64,000 bases of DNA from Nonomuraea coxensis DSM 45129 (lineage in GTDB: Bacteria > Actinomycetota > Actinomycetes > Streptosporangiales > Streptosporangiaceae), in assembly GCF_019397265.1 (NCBI RefSeq), contig NZ_CP068985.1:8960501-9024500 (forward strand), read 5' to 3'. Numbering within the stretch: position 1 is the first letter of the stretch; the number at the start of each line of letters is the position of its first letter. Both the position numbers and the translations under genes were made by a program. The notes under the pieces are model-generated. The model was not told the origin of the DNA. It saw only the letters and a list, made by a program, of their open reading frames with translations, and did not search any database. Of this stretch, positions 55,985 to 64,000 are shown piece by piece.

Positions 55985-57328
55985 ATGCCGAGTCAGGGAA
56001 CCATCGGTGACCGCGTCCGTGGATTGCGGCTGAACAGGCGGATGTCGCAGGCCCAGCTGGCCGGACCCGACCTGTCTGACAGTTATGTCTCGCTCATCGA
56101 GTCGGGCAAGCGCACGCCGACTCCTGTCGTGGCCCGGCTGCTGGCCGAGCGGCTCGGATGCACCACCGAGTTCCTCCTTCACGGGATCGAGCCTCGGCAG
56201 CGCATCGACACCGAGCTCGGGCTGCGGCACGCCGAGCTTGAGCTCCAGCACGGCGATCCCGCCGTCGCCGCCGACCGCTTCACCGAGATCGTGAAGGCGG
56301 CCGACGAGGAGAACGCCATGCTGACGGCGCAGGCCCGGTTCGGGCGGGCGCGGGCGTTGGAGGCGCAGGGCCGTCTCGGCCAGGCGGTGGAGGCGTTCGA
56401 GCGGCTGCGCAGGGAGGCCGCGGCGCACCCCGAGCGGCTGGCCGACCTGCCGCTGACCATCGCGCTGAGCCGCTGCTACCAGCGGGCCGGCGACCGGCTG
56501 CGCGCCCGCGACCTGGCCGCGCACGCCCTTGAGCAGGCCGAGCGCCTCAACGTGGCCGAGGGCGAGATCGCGGTCGACCTGGCGGCGGCGCTGGTCGAGG
56601 CGCGCGGCGAGAACGACAGCGACTCCCCCGAGCTGGCCTACGTCAAGAAGGTCCTCGACGCGACCGGCGTTTCCCCGGTTGTGGACCGTTCCGGCGAGAT
56701 CCGGTCGCTGTGGGAGGCGAGCACGGCCGCGGCGGGGGGCGAGGACTCCGCGCTGGCGGTGCGGCTGGCCGACGACGCGATCATGGCCGGCCGCGAGACG
56801 CGGCTGGCGCTGCAGCTGGCGCGGGCCGCCACCCACTGGGCCAGGATGGCCACGGCTCCGCCGGAGGAGGCCGAGCGGCTGGTGTCGGCCGCGTCCGCGG
56901 TCTTCGCCGCCTTCCCGTCGGCGACCGCCGCCTACGCCGAGAGCCTGGTCGTGCACGCCCGGGTGCGGCTGCGTTCCGGTGACACGGTGCGCGCGGCGGA
57001 GCTGGCCGGTCAGGCGCTGGGCCTGACGGGCGAGGAGTCCGGCACGGCGGCCGCCGAGGCGCGTCTGGTGCTCGCCACCGTGGCGCTGGAGCTGGGCGGC
57101 AGCGCCGAGGCCGACCTCGCCACCGCTCACCGGCTGCTGAGCGCGCTCGACCGGCCGGTGTTCGGCACCGACCGGCAGGCCGCGCGGTGCTGGCGGGAGC
57201 TGGGCGACCTGCACGGCCGGGTGGGTGCCGTCGCGCAGCAGAGCGCCGCGTACCGTAAGGCACTCGAAGCCGCCGGAGTGCGGTCGGCCATGGCAGAGGT
57301 GGTGGCCGAGTCGACCGTGGCCCGCTGA
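55985..57328 (+). CDS. XRE-family regulator with TPR-like C-terminus
   Basis: The protein is 447 aa from ATG 55985. An XRE helix-turn-helix (residues 6-62: GDRVRGLRLNRRMSQAQLAG, DSYVSLIESGKRTPTP) is followed by ~380 residues of TPR-like helical repeats rich in Ala/Glu/Leu. This layout is frequent in actinomycete regulators of development or secondary metabolism and resembles, in architecture only, quorum-type peptide sensors. The ligand is unknown. A TTG at 55973 would add 4 residues. Confidence 0.9.
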   Translation: MPSQGTIGDRVRGLRLNRRMSQAQLAGPDLSDSYVSLIESGKRTPTPVVARLLAERLGCTTEFLLHGIEPRQRIDTELGLRHAELELQHGDPAVAADRFTEIVKAADEENAMLTAQARFGRARALEAQGRLGQAVEAFERLRREAAAHPERLADLPLTIALSRCYQRAGDRLRARDLAAHALEQAERLNVAEGEIAVDLAAALVEARGENDSDSPELAYVKKVLDATGVSPVVDRSGEIRSLWEASTAAAGGEDSALAVRLADDAIMAGRETRLALQLARAATHWARMATAPPEEAERLVSAASAVFAAFPSATAAYAESLVVHARVRLRSGDTVRAAELAGQALGLTGEESGTAAAEARLVLATVALELGGSAEADLATAHRLLSALDRPVFGTDRQAARCWRELGDLHGRVGAVAQQSAAYRKALEAAGVRSAMAEVVAESTVAR

Positions 57329-57381
57329 ATTCCTCCGGGAGCTCCAGATTTGGCGTTCCGAGTCTGGAATAATTAGGGTCT

Positions 57382-57410
57382 ACCAGTCATTGACTCATGG
57401 GATGACTGGT
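57382..57410 (+). promoter_or_regulatory. Perfect 9-bp inverted repeat upstream of the GntR gene
   Basis: ACCAGTCAT (57382-57390) and ATGACTGGT (57402-57410) form a perfect dyad with an 11-bp spacer, 20 bp before the GTG of the GntR-family gene. It is long and exact and most likely an operator for autoregulation. AATTAGGGT just upstream may hold the -10. Confidence 0.75.
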
Positions 57411-57430
57411 TTCCCCGGAGGAGGCGGACT

Positions 57431-58114
57431 GTGAGTCTGCGTACGGCGCAGCGGGCTTCGCTCGTCGACCAGGTGATCGATCAGCTCAAGGAGCAGATCA
57501 CCTCAGGGTCGTGGCCGATGAACGGCAAGATTCCGACCGAGACCGTGCTGGCCGAGCAGCTCGGGGTCGGGCGCAACACCGTTCGCGAGGCCGTGCGCGC
57601 GCTCACGCACGCCGGGCTGCTGGAGTGCCGTCAGGGCGACGGCACCTACGTCCGGGCCACCAGCGAGCTGTCCGGCGCCATGCTGCGCCGGCTCCGGCAG
57701 GCCGAGCAACTGGAGATCCTGGAGGTGCGGCGCGCGCTTGAGGTCGAGTCCGCGCGCCTCGCCGCCACCCGTCGCACCGACGAGGACATCGCCGGCATCG
57801 AGGCCGCCCTGGCCGAGCGGGAACGCGCGTGGGACCTCGACGACCCCGACTACTTCGTCGAGGCCGACCTCGCCTTCCACATGGCGGTCGCGCACGCCAC
57901 CCACAACCTCGTCCTCATCGACCTGTACGAGGACTTCTCCGCGGCGCTTCGGGCCAGCATCACGGCGGCGGGCACGTCGCTGAACAAGAGCTACATCCCG
58001 CACGACGCGATCGCCCGCGCCATAGCGGCCGGCGACGCCACGGCGGCCGAGCGGGCCGGCCACGCCTGCATGGAGCACATCCTCATCGCCCTCACCGAGT
58101 CCGCCGACTCCTGA
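57431..58114 (+). CDS. GntR-family regulator, FadR subfamily (FCD domain)
   Basis: The 227-aa protein has an N-terminal winged helix, IPTETVLAEQLGVGRNTVRE followed by AVRALTHAGLLE and GDGTYVRA, and a C-terminal FCD helical domain (AFHMAVAHATHNLVLIDLYE, with conserved Asp/His metal positions, and HDAIARAIAAGDATAAERAG). FadR-type regulators respond to organic acids or other small metabolites. It starts at GTG 57431 behind GGAGGAGG. The dyad at 57382-57410 is its likely operator. The MarR gene follows 13 bp after its stop. Confidence 0.93.
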   Translation: MSLRTAQRASLVDQVIDQLKEQITSGSWPMNGKIPTETVLAEQLGVGRNTVREAVRALTHAGLLECRQGDGTYVRATSELSGAMLRRLRQAEQLEILEVRRALEVESARLAATRRTDEDIAGIEAALAERERAWDLDDPDYFVEADLAFHMAVAHATHNLVLIDLYEDFSAALRASITAAGTSLNKSYIPHDAIARAIAAGDATAAERAGHACMEHILIALTESADS

Positions 58115-58127
58115 CGGCGGGGCTGAG

Positions 58128-58586
58128 GTGCGCAGGAGCCGGCGTCAACGCGAGCAGCCCGACCTCGGCATCCTGTCCAGCCGGACGCTGTTCGCCCTGC
58201 AGCGTGAGTTGTTCACCCGGCTGGGCGAGCAGGGGCATCCGCGGCTCAGGCCACGCCACGGCGCCGTGCTCGCCTACCTCGACGAGGAGGGCAGCAGGGC
58301 CACCGAGCTGGCCGCCCAGTCGGGGCAGCACAAGCAGGTGATCGGCACCCTGGTGGACGAGCTGGTCGAGCTCGGCTACGTGGAGCGACGACGGGATCCC
58401 GCCGACCGCCGCGCCAAGCTGATCGTGCCCACCGAGAAGGGGTGCGACTTCATGGCCAGGTCGGACGCCGTGCTCGCCGAGATGGAGGCCGGGCACGCGC
58501 GGGCCGTGGGCGAGGAGGCGTACGCGGAGTTCAAGCGGGTGTTCAAGCTCGTCGCCGAACGCCAGAGCGCCTGGCAGGGCCGGTGA
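58128..58586 (+). CDS. MarR-family transcriptional regulator
   Basis: The 152-aa protein has the MarR winged-helix core: RPRHGAVLAYLDEEGSRATE, LAAQSGQHKQVIGTLVDELV, ELGYVERRRDPADRRAKLIV with the conserved DxRxK wing. It begins at GTG 58128 and follows the GntR gene by 13 bp, so both may share one message. It is convergent with the beta-clamp gene (13-bp gap). The ligand is unknown, perhaps a phenolic or antibiotic. Confidence 0.9.
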   Translation: MRRSRRQREQPDLGILSSRTLFALQRELFTRLGEQGHPRLRPRHGAVLAYLDEEGSRATELAAQSGQHKQVIGTLVDELVELGYVERRRDPADRRAKLIVPTEKGCDFMARSDAVLAEMEAGHARAVGEEAYAEFKRVFKLVAERQSAWQGR

Positions 58587-58599
58587 GGCCCCGCCCGGC

Positions 58600-59697
58600 T
58601 CAGGTCTGCCGCAGGGACATCACGAGGTAGCGGAAGGCCGGCTGGGCGTCGCCCGGGACGTCCTGGATGAGGGCGGGCCGGGTGGGCGACTCCATGTTGA
58701 GACGGGCCAGCTCGCCCTCGATGCCCACCAGCCCGTCGAGCAGGAACTGCGACTGGAAGGCGATCTGGATGTCGTCGCCGCGCAGCTCGCACGGCACGAC
58801 CTCGGTGCCGCGGCCGACGTCGCCGCCGCCGGCCTGGATGAGCACCTGTCCCTGCGTGAACGACAGCCGGATCGCGGTGTTGCGCTCGGCCACCAGCGCC
58901 ACGCGCTTGATCGCGTTGACGAACGGGCCCACCGCCAGGTCGGCCCTGATCGACCAGTCGCTGGTCAGCCGGGCGCGGTAGTCGATGAACTGCTCGTCGA
59001 GCAGCCGCACGGTCGTGCTGCGCCCGACGCTCTCGAATCCGGCCACCCCGTCGCCCATGGCCACCGCCACCTCGCCGCCGCGCAGCGACTTGGCCACCTC
59101 GACCAGCACCCGCGCCGGCACCATCGCCGAGACGGACACGTCGGGCGCGGCCGGACGCCAGGTGAAGTCGCGGGCCGCGATGCGGTAGCGGTCGGTGGCC
59201 GCCATCGCGACCGACTCGCCGTCGATGTCGACCCTGATGCCGGTGAGCATCGGCAGCGTGTCGTCGCGGCTGGCGGCCGGGGCGACCTGGCCGACGGCCG
59301 AGGCGAACACGCCGCCGCCCACCGCGCCGACGACCGGCGGCATCGCGGGCAGGGTCGGGAAGTCCTCGACGGGCATGGTGACGAGCCCGAACTCGGCGCT
59401 GCCGCAGGTGAGCACCGCCTCGGGCCCTTCGGTGACGATCTCCACGTCGTCGGCGGGCAGGCTGCGGCTGATCTCGGCCAGCAGCCGGCCCGGGATGAGC
59501 ACGCTGCCCTCCTCGGCCACGTCGGCGTCGATCGCGGCCCGCGCGGAGACGTCGTAGTCGAACGCCGACAGCGTCAGCTCCTCGCCGGCCTCCAGCAGCA
59601 GCCCGGACAGGACGGGCACCACAGGGCGGCTGGGCAGGACTCGGGCAGCCCATGCCACCGCTTCCGCCAGGACATCGCGGTTGACCCGGATTTTCAC
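58600..59697 (-). CDS. DNA polymerase III beta clamp, probable second copy
   Basis: The sliding clamp encircles DNA and tethers polymerases. The 365-aa protein spans all three clamp domains: MKIRVNRDVLAEAVAWAARV, FDYDVSARAAIDADVAEEGS, MLTGIRVDIDGESVAMAATD-RYR, and FQSQFLLDGLVGIEGELARL. The C-terminus is YLVMSLRQT, where the main actinobacterial DnaN ends in YLLMPVR-type sequence that helps form the protein-binding pocket. The gene is not beside dnaA or recF, so it is probably a paralogue of the main dnaN. In griselimycin producers an extra clamp gives self-resistance, so a resistance role is conceivable. Confidence 0.88.
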   Translation of the reverse strand: MKIRVNRDVLAEAVAWAARVLPSRPVVPVLSGLLLEAGEELTLSAFDYDVSARAAIDADVAEEGSVLIPGRLLAEISRSLPADDVEIVTEGPEAVLTCGSAEFGLVTMPVEDFPTLPAMPPVVGAVGGGVFASAVGQVAPAASRDDTLPMLTGIRVDIDGESVAMAATDRYRIAARDFTWRPAAPDVSVSAMVPARVLVEVAKSLRGGEVAVAMGDGVAGFESVGRSTTVRLLDEQFIDYRARLTSDWSIRADLAVGPFVNAIKRVALVAERNTAIRLSFTQGQVLIQAGGGDVGRGTEVVPCELRGDDIQIAFQSQFLLDGLVGIEGELARLNMESPTRPALIQDVPGDAQPAFRYLVMSLRQT

Positions 59698-59788
59698 CTG
59701 TTACACCCCTTCGTCGCCGTGCCCCTACGAAAATAGCCGAGGCGACCGACAACCCCGGGCCGACCGTGGCACCCGTGATACGGGAGAG

Positions 59789-60439
59789 TCAGGTGCGGCT
59801 CTGGAGGTAGGCGAGGACGGCGAGCACCCGGCGGTTGTCGTCGTCCGAGGGGGCGAGGCCGAGCTTGGCGAAGATGTTGGCGGTGTGCTTGGCGACGGCG
59901 CTCTCGCTGAGGTAGAGCCGCTGGGAGATCGCCGCGTTGGAGCGGCCCTCCGCCATGGCCTCCAGCACCTCACGTTCGCGGGGCGTGAGCGCGGCGAGCG
60001 GCTCGCGGCGGGCGTTGCTGGCCAGCAGCTTGGCGATGACCTCCGGGTCCATCGCGGTGCCGCCCTCGGCCACCCTGCGTACGGCGTCGACGAACTGCTC
60101 GGCGTTGAAGACGCGGTCCTTCAGCAGGTAGCCGATGCCGCCGGAGCCGTCGGCGAGCAGCTCGCGGGCGTACAGCTGCTCGACGTGCTGCGACAGCACG
60201 AGGATCGGCAGGCCGGGCACCGACGTCCTGGCCGCCAGCGCGGCCTGGAGGCCCTCGTCGGTGAACGTGGGCGGCAGGCGCACGTCCACGATCGAGACGT
60301 CAGGCCGCAGCTCCAGCAGCCCCTTGAGCAGCTCGGGCCCGCTGTCCACCGCTCCCACGACGGTGAAGCCGTGCGCCTGGAGCAGGTGCACCAGGCCGTC
60401 CCTGAGCAGGTAGAGGTCTTCGGCGATGAGCACGTTCAT
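59789..60439 (-). CDS. Two-component response regulator, NarL/LuxR type
   Basis: The 216-aa protein has a receiver domain (MNVLIAEDLYLLRDGLVHLL, phospho-acceptor Asp in VSIVDVRLPP, Lys in GYLLKDR) and a C-terminal LuxR helix-turn-helix (LTPREREVLEAMAEGRSNAA, ISQRLYLSESAVAKHTANIF). It starts at ATG 60439, overlapping the kinase stop by 4 bp, so they form one operon. It is the natural partner of the kinase at 60436-61866 and probably controls the divergent ABC exporter. Confidence 0.94.
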   Translation of the reverse strand: MNVLIAEDLYLLRDGLVHLLQAHGFTVVGAVDSGPELLKGLLELRPDVSIVDVRLPPTFTDEGLQAALAARTSVPGLPILVLSQHVEQLYARELLADGSGGIGYLLKDRVFNAEQFVDAVRRVAEGGTAMDPEVIAKLLASNARREPLAALTPREREVLEAMAEGRSNAAISQRLYLSESAVAKHTANIFAKLGLAPSDDDNRRVLAVLAYLQSRT

Positions 60440-61866
60440 GGGCACCAGGGTTTGGTCGGGGTGGCCTCGATCATCCAGCGCTCCCGGTTGTGCACGGCAG
60501 GGATGCGGATCGCCATGATGTGCATGGCGAGCCCGAGCGCGATCATCGCGATGATGGTCGGCCACTGCCAGGGCTCCGGCAGGTGGAGGGCGAGGAACCA
60601 GGTCTTCTCGTCGAAGTTGATGATCTTGAAGATGGCCGCCACGAAGCCCTGCGGGAAGGTCGGGCACCAGGCGGTCGCCCACAGCAGCCCGACGATGATC
60701 ATCTTGTGGCGGGGCAGCTTGGGCAGGTCCGACGCCCAGTGCTGGGGCAGCACCTTGGGCAGGTGCATCGTGACCGTGGTGGGGCCGCCCTGCGGGCTGT
60801 TCAGCGCGAGCACCCCGTCGAAGGCGGCCAGGCGCCGCTCGATGCCGGCCAGTCCGCTGCCCTTCGCCGGGTCGGCGCCGCCCATGCCGTCGTCGGTGAC
60901 CGTGATGCGCAGGTCGGCCTCCCTGGAGCTGATGTCCACGGCCGCCGTACGGGCGTCGCCGTGCCGGGCGGCGTTCGACAGCAGCTCGCTGACCGCGAAG
61001 TACGCCGCGGCCTCCACGGGCGCGTCCGGGCGGTGCGGCAGGTCCACGTCCACAGACACCTCCATGGGGCTGTCGATGGCGAGAGCGCGTACGGCGTCGC
61101 CGAGCCCGCGCTCGGCCAGCACCGGCGGATGGATGCCGCGGATGACCCTGCGCAGCTCGGTCAGCGTCTCCGAGGACGCCTCGCGGGCCTTGGCCAGCAG
61201 CGCCTTGGCCGCGGACGGATCCCGGTCCACGAGCTGCTCGACCGCGCCGAGCGTCATGCCGATGGCGACCAGCCGCGCCTGCGTGCCGTCGTGCAGGTCG
61301 CGCTCGATCCTGCGCATCTCGGCGGCCTGCGAGTCGGTGGCCAGGTTACGGGTGCGCTTGAGGTGGGTGACCTGGTTGGCCAGGCGGCTGTTGGCGGTCG
61401 CGCCGAGCAGCAGGTCGCTCCAGAGCGCGTACAGGCGCAGGCCCTGGGCCGGGAGCAGCAGGAACACCGGCGCCAGCGTCAGCTTCATCAGCGGGTCCAG
61501 CACCAGCCAGCAGTTGTCGCGCCAGGTGGCCGGGTCGGTGAGCAGCCACTTCCAGCGGTCGTTCCAGGCGGGGACGCGCGGGGTCTTGTAGAGGGTGCGG
61601 TCGTAGCGGTAGAAGCCGTCGGCCTGCGGCACCGGGGGCGGCGGCTTCGGCAGGTAGGGGGCCTCGATGGCGAGGCCCGTCCAGCGCCGCATGAGCCGCC
61701 GGTTGAGCTCGGCCACCCGGCGCACCATGCGGACCTGCGGCGGGAAGAGGAACACCAGCCCCAGCGCCACCGACAGCACCAGCATCAGGAGGGACAGGAC
61801 GATCAGCGGCACCTGGACGACGAGCAGCGCGAGCAGCGTCGCCACCCGGCCGTACCTCCTCAACAT
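60436..61866 (-). CDS. Two-component sensor histidine kinase (HisKA_3) with C-terminal membrane segments
   Basis: The 476-aa protein begins with membrane segments (residues ~10-45), has another hydrophobic stretch near 115-155, then the HisKA_3 dimerisation/phosphoacceptor region with the His in RRIERDLHDGTQARLVAIGM and an HATPase domain (FAVSELLSNAARHGDARTAA, VTDDGMGGADPAKGSGLAG). Unusually, two further membrane segments follow the ATPase domain (about 387-415 and 432-455). A kinase normally ends at the ATPase domain, so the tail is odd. It is operonic with its response regulator and divergent from the ABC genes by 109 bp. Confidence 0.92.
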   Translation of the reverse strand: MLRRYGRVATLLALLVVQVPLIVLSLLMLVLSVALGLVFLFPPQVRMVRRVAELNRRLMRRWTGLAIEAPYLPKPPPPVPQADGFYRYDRTLYKTPRVPAWNDRWKWLLTDPATWRDNCWLVLDPLMKLTLAPVFLLLPAQGLRLYALWSDLLLGATANSRLANQVTHLKRTRNLATDSQAAEMRRIERDLHDGTQARLVAIGMTLGAVEQLVDRDPSAAKALLAKAREASSETLTELRRVIRGIHPPVLAERGLGDAVRALAIDSPMEVSVDVDLPHRPDAPVEAAAYFAVSELLSNAARHGDARTAAVDISSREADLRITVTDDGMGGADPAKGSGLAGIERRLAAFDGVLALNSPQGGPTTVTMHLPKVLPQHWASDLPKLPRHKMIIVGLLWATAWCPTFPQGFVAAIFKIINFDEKTWFLALHLPEPWQWPTIIAMIALGLAMHIMAIRIPAVHNRERWMIEATPTKPWCP

Positions 61867-61975
61867 GCTCCCAGTGTGCCCAAGCCACGACCTTCAGGGC
61901 ACTGCACCTAGGTACACCCTTGCCCGGCATCCAGCCGCATTCCCCGGTGGACACGGCGTTCCTACCGTCGTAGCC

Positions 61976-62881
61976 ATGAAAATCATCGAGGTCAGGAACC
62001 TGCGCAAGCAGTACCCCCGGCACCTGGCGGTCGACGACGTGTCGTTCGAGGTCGCCGAGGGCGAGATCTTCGGCATCCTCGGGCCCAACGGCGCCGGCAA
62101 GACCACGACGGTCGAGTGCGTGGCCGGTCTGCGGGCGCCGGACGGCGGCACCGTACGGGTGGCCGGGCTCGACCCCCGCCGCGACCGCGCCGCGCTGCGC
62201 GAAGTGCTCGGCATGCAGCTCCAGAGCGCCAACCTGCCGGAGAAGATCAAGGTGTGGGAGGCCCTGGACCTCTACGCCTCCTTCTATCCCGACCCGGCCG
62301 ACTGGAACGAGCTGCTGGAGCGGGTGGGGCTCGGTCACAAGCGGCACACCACGTTCAAGAAGCTCTCCGGCGGGCAGCGCCAGCGGCTGTCCGTGGCGCT
62401 GGCGCTGGTCGGGCGGCCCCGCGTGGCCGTCCTCGACGAGCTGACCACCGGCCTCGACCCGCAGGCCCGCCGCGACACCTGGGAACTCGTCGAGCAGGTC
62501 CGCGCCTCCGGGGTGACGATCGTGCTGGTCACCCACTTCATGGAGGAGGCCGAACGGCTCTGCGACCGGCTCGCGCTCATCGACGCGGGCAGGGTCGTCG
62601 CCACCGACACGCCCGCGGGGCTGGTCCGGCAGGTCGGCGGGGAGCAACGGGTGCGCTTCCGGCCTTCCGCGCCGGTCGCGGACGACGTGCTGCTCGGCCT
62701 GCCGGACGTACGCGCCGTCGAGCGGAGCGGCGACCAGGTCGTCGTCAGCGGCGCCGGCAACCTCGCCGCCACCGTCGCCCTCGCCCTCGCCCAGCACCAG
62801 ATCGTGCCCGGGGACCTGCGCATCGAGCAGGCCACGCTGGACGACGCGTTCCTCGCGCTGACCGGAAGGAAGCTGTCATGA
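61976..62881 (+). CDS. ABC exporter ATP-binding protein, DrrA-like
   Basis: The 301-aa protein has Walker A LGPNGAGKTTTVECVAGL, Q-loop MQLQSANLPEKIKVWE, signature LSGGQRQRLSVAL, Walker B VAVLDELTTGLDPQAR and H-loop VTHFMEEAERL. Note the Glu following the Walker B Asp is present (DEL). A ~90-residue C-terminal domain of DrrA type follows. It overlaps the permease gene in ATGA and forms a two-gene exporter for antibiotics, lipids or other hydrophobic molecules. Divergent to it lies a two-component system that probably senses the same agent. Confidence 0.94.
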   Translation: MKIIEVRNLRKQYPRHLAVDDVSFEVAEGEIFGILGPNGAGKTTTVECVAGLRAPDGGTVRVAGLDPRRDRAALREVLGMQLQSANLPEKIKVWEALDLYASFYPDPADWNELLERVGLGHKRHTTFKKLSGGQRQRLSVALALVGRPRVAVLDELTTGLDPQARRDTWELVEQVRASGVTIVLVTHFMEEAERLCDRLALIDAGRVVATDTPAGLVRQVGGEQRVRFRPSAPVADDVLLGLPDVRAVERSGDQVVVSGAGNLAATVALALAQHQIVPGDLRIEQATLDDAFLALTGRKLS

Positions 62882-63609
62882 AGAAGATGCTCCTCGTGGA
62901 GACCAAGCTCTACCTGCGCGACTGGCCGTCGCTGGCGTTCACCATCGCGCTGCCGGTCGCCCTCCTCGTCGTCCTGGGGCTCACCATCCCCGGCATGGGC
63001 GAGGCGACCGACACCGGCGAGCGGTACCGTGACGCCCAGTGGCCGAGCCTCATGGTCCTGCTCTCGCTGCTCACGCTGGTGTGCAGCGTGCTTCCCGCGG
63101 TGCTCACCACCTACCGCGAGCAGGGGGTGCTGCGGCGGATGTCCACGACGCCGGTGAGCCCCGCCCGGATGCTGGCCGTGCAGCTCGTCATCAACCTGGC
63201 CATCGCGGTCGTGGCCACGGCCATCCTCATCGGCGGGGCCATGATGGCCCTCGACGCCGCGCCTCCTCGGCAGTGGCCGGGCTTCGTGCTGGTGTTCCTG
63301 CTCGGCACGGCGGCGCTCATGGCGATGGGGCTGGTCATCGCGGCTCTCGCGCCCAACGGCAAGGCGGCGCCCGGGATCGGGTCGCTCGTCATGTTCCCGC
63401 TGATGTTCGTCGCGGGCATGTGGATCCCCTACCAGGCCATGCCGGAGGCCCTCCGCACCGTGAGCGACTACTCCGTGGCGGGGCCGTTCGCCCAGGCGCT
63501 CAAGGACACCTGGGCGGGCCACGCGCCGGAGCCGCTGCACCTGATCGTGATGGCCGCCGGGCTGGTGGTCTTCGGCGGGCTCGCCGTACGGCTGTTCCGG
63601 TGGGAGTGA
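62878..63609 (+). CDS. ABC-2 type permease, DrrB-like
   Basis: The 243-aa protein has about six membrane segments (MLLVETKLYLRDWPSLAFTI start, ATAILIGGAMMALDAAP, VLVFLLGTAALMAMGLVIAA) and the ABC-2 motif region TTYREQGVLRRMSTTPVSPA. It pairs with the preceding ATPase, which it overlaps by 4 bp, as a complete exporter. The substrate is unknown. It is convergent with the partial SMP-30-like gene, with an 11-bp gap. Confidence 0.92.
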   Translation: MKKMLLVETKLYLRDWPSLAFTIALPVALLVVLGLTIPGMGEATDTGERYRDAQWPSLMVLLSLLTLVCSVLPAVLTTYREQGVLRRMSTTPVSPARMLAVQLVINLAIAVVATAILIGGAMMALDAAPPRQWPGFVLVFLLGTAALMAMGLVIAALAPNGKAAPGIGSLVMFPLMFVAGMWIPYQAMPEALRTVSDYSVAGPFAQALKDTWAGHAPEPLHLIVMAAGLVVFGGLAVRLFRWE

Positions 63610-63620
63610 CAGGGGTCAGG

Positions 63621-64000
63621 TCACCGGCGTGCCCAGACCGGAGGCGCGCCGGTGACGTTGCTCATCAGCGAGTAGAGCGACGAGGCGGCGGCGATGAACA
63701 GGCGGTTGCGCTTCGGGCCGCCGAAGACCAGGTTGGCGGCGGGCTCGGGCAGCAGCAGCCGGCCGATCAGGGTGCCGTCGGGGTCGTAGCAGTGCACCGC
63801 CTTCCCGACCACCGCCCAGACCCGGCCGGTGGCGTCCAGCCGCAGGCCGTCGAAGGCGTCCTTCTCCGCGCCCTCGGCGAAGACCTTGCCGCCCGCCAGC
63901 GTGCCGTCCTCGCGCACCTCGAACACGCGCAGGTGCCGCCGCCGGGTGTCGGCCACGTAGAGCAGGCTCTCGTCCAGGGAGAACGCCAGGCCGTTGGGGC
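63621..64000 (-). CDS. SMP-30/gluconolactonase-like protein (5' partial)
   Basis: Only the C-terminal ~125 residues lie in the window; the reading frame is open at the right edge. PNGLAFSLDESLLYVADTRR and DGLRLDATGRVWAVVGKAVH are typical of the SMP-30/gluconolactonase beta-propeller, which hydrolyses sugar lactones with a divalent metal. The final LFIAAASSLYSLMSNVTGAP resembles that family's last strand. The N-terminus with other metal ligands is outside the window, so activity cannot be judged. Confidence 0.75.
   Translation of the reverse strand, partial: PNGLAFSLDESLLYVADTRRRHLRVFEVREDGTLAGGKVFAEGAEKDAFDGLRLDATGRVWAVVGKAVHCYDPDGTLIGRLLLPEPAANLVFGGPKRNRLFIAAASSLYSLMSNVTGAPPVWARR

Overview
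The window is a GC-rich chromosomal segment from an actinomycete. Sampled core stretches run near 75-77% G+C, GTG starts are common, and the content is typical of the phylum: a SARP-family regulator, LCP cell-wall ligase, F420/luciferase-type oxidoreductases, DUF5063 next to recR, a tRNA adenosine deaminase-associated protein, and the order ffs-dnaX-ybaB-recR-DUF5063-ask-asd. A Streptosporangiales/Nonomuraea-like source fits, but this is inference from gene style, not a search.

Layout. 1-9.2 kb: a partial AAA ATPase, a DapA-family aldolase with a divergent LysR regulator, a beta-lactamase-like hydrolase, a lower-GC DUF234-type ATPase, a flavoprotein and a broken MFS transporter. 9.3-14.6 kb: a membrane-anchored methyltransferase, an LCP protein and a four-gene sulfonate/nitrate-type ABC operon ending in its own Rrf2 regulator. 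14.7-21 kb: a CooC-like P-loop ATPase, a luciferase-like oxidoreductase, rnhB, a LysR/aminotransferase divergent pair and an acetyltransferase with a strong terminator. 21-36 kb: a 1007-aa AfsR-like SARP, a methyltransferase, a catalytically odd 2-hydroxyacid dehydrogenase, several TetR/HxlR/GNAT genes, SURF1, a tyrosine phosphatase, an amidohydrolase and a TetR-controlled oxidoreductase-amidase operon. 35.7-36.8 kb encodes a secreted protein with a striking seven-residue repeat.

36.9-45.7 kb is core: asd, ask, DUF5063, recR, ybaB, a GAF regulator, dnaX, SRP RNA and tRNA-Ser(GGA). 45.8-49.7 kb looks accessory. It starts just after that tRNA and carries an AviRb/AviRa pair of 23S rRNA methyltransferases (orthosomycin-type resistance), an acetyltransferase divergent from an ArsR-SRPBCC fusion gene with two perfect operators, and a decayed quinone oxidoreductase. 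49.7-58.6 kb returns to core-like genes: a metallopeptidase, a second tRNA-Ser(CGA), tadA with two tandem associated-protein paralogues, upp, a coupled small membrane protein/PH-domain pair, and XRE-TPR, GntR and MarR regulators. 58.6-64 kb holds a beta-clamp gene away from dnaA/recF, a two-component system divergent from a DrrAB-type ABC exporter, and a partial SMP-30-like gene.

Most notable are the AviRb/AviRa pair beside a tRNA, a probable second sliding clamp (a known route to self-resistance against clamp-binding antibiotics), the heptapeptide-repeat secreted protein, and two genes broken by internal deletions. Several regulator/operator pairs can be read directly from perfect inverted repeats. 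I found no CRISPR array, intact insertion sequence, prophage or complete biosynthetic cluster.
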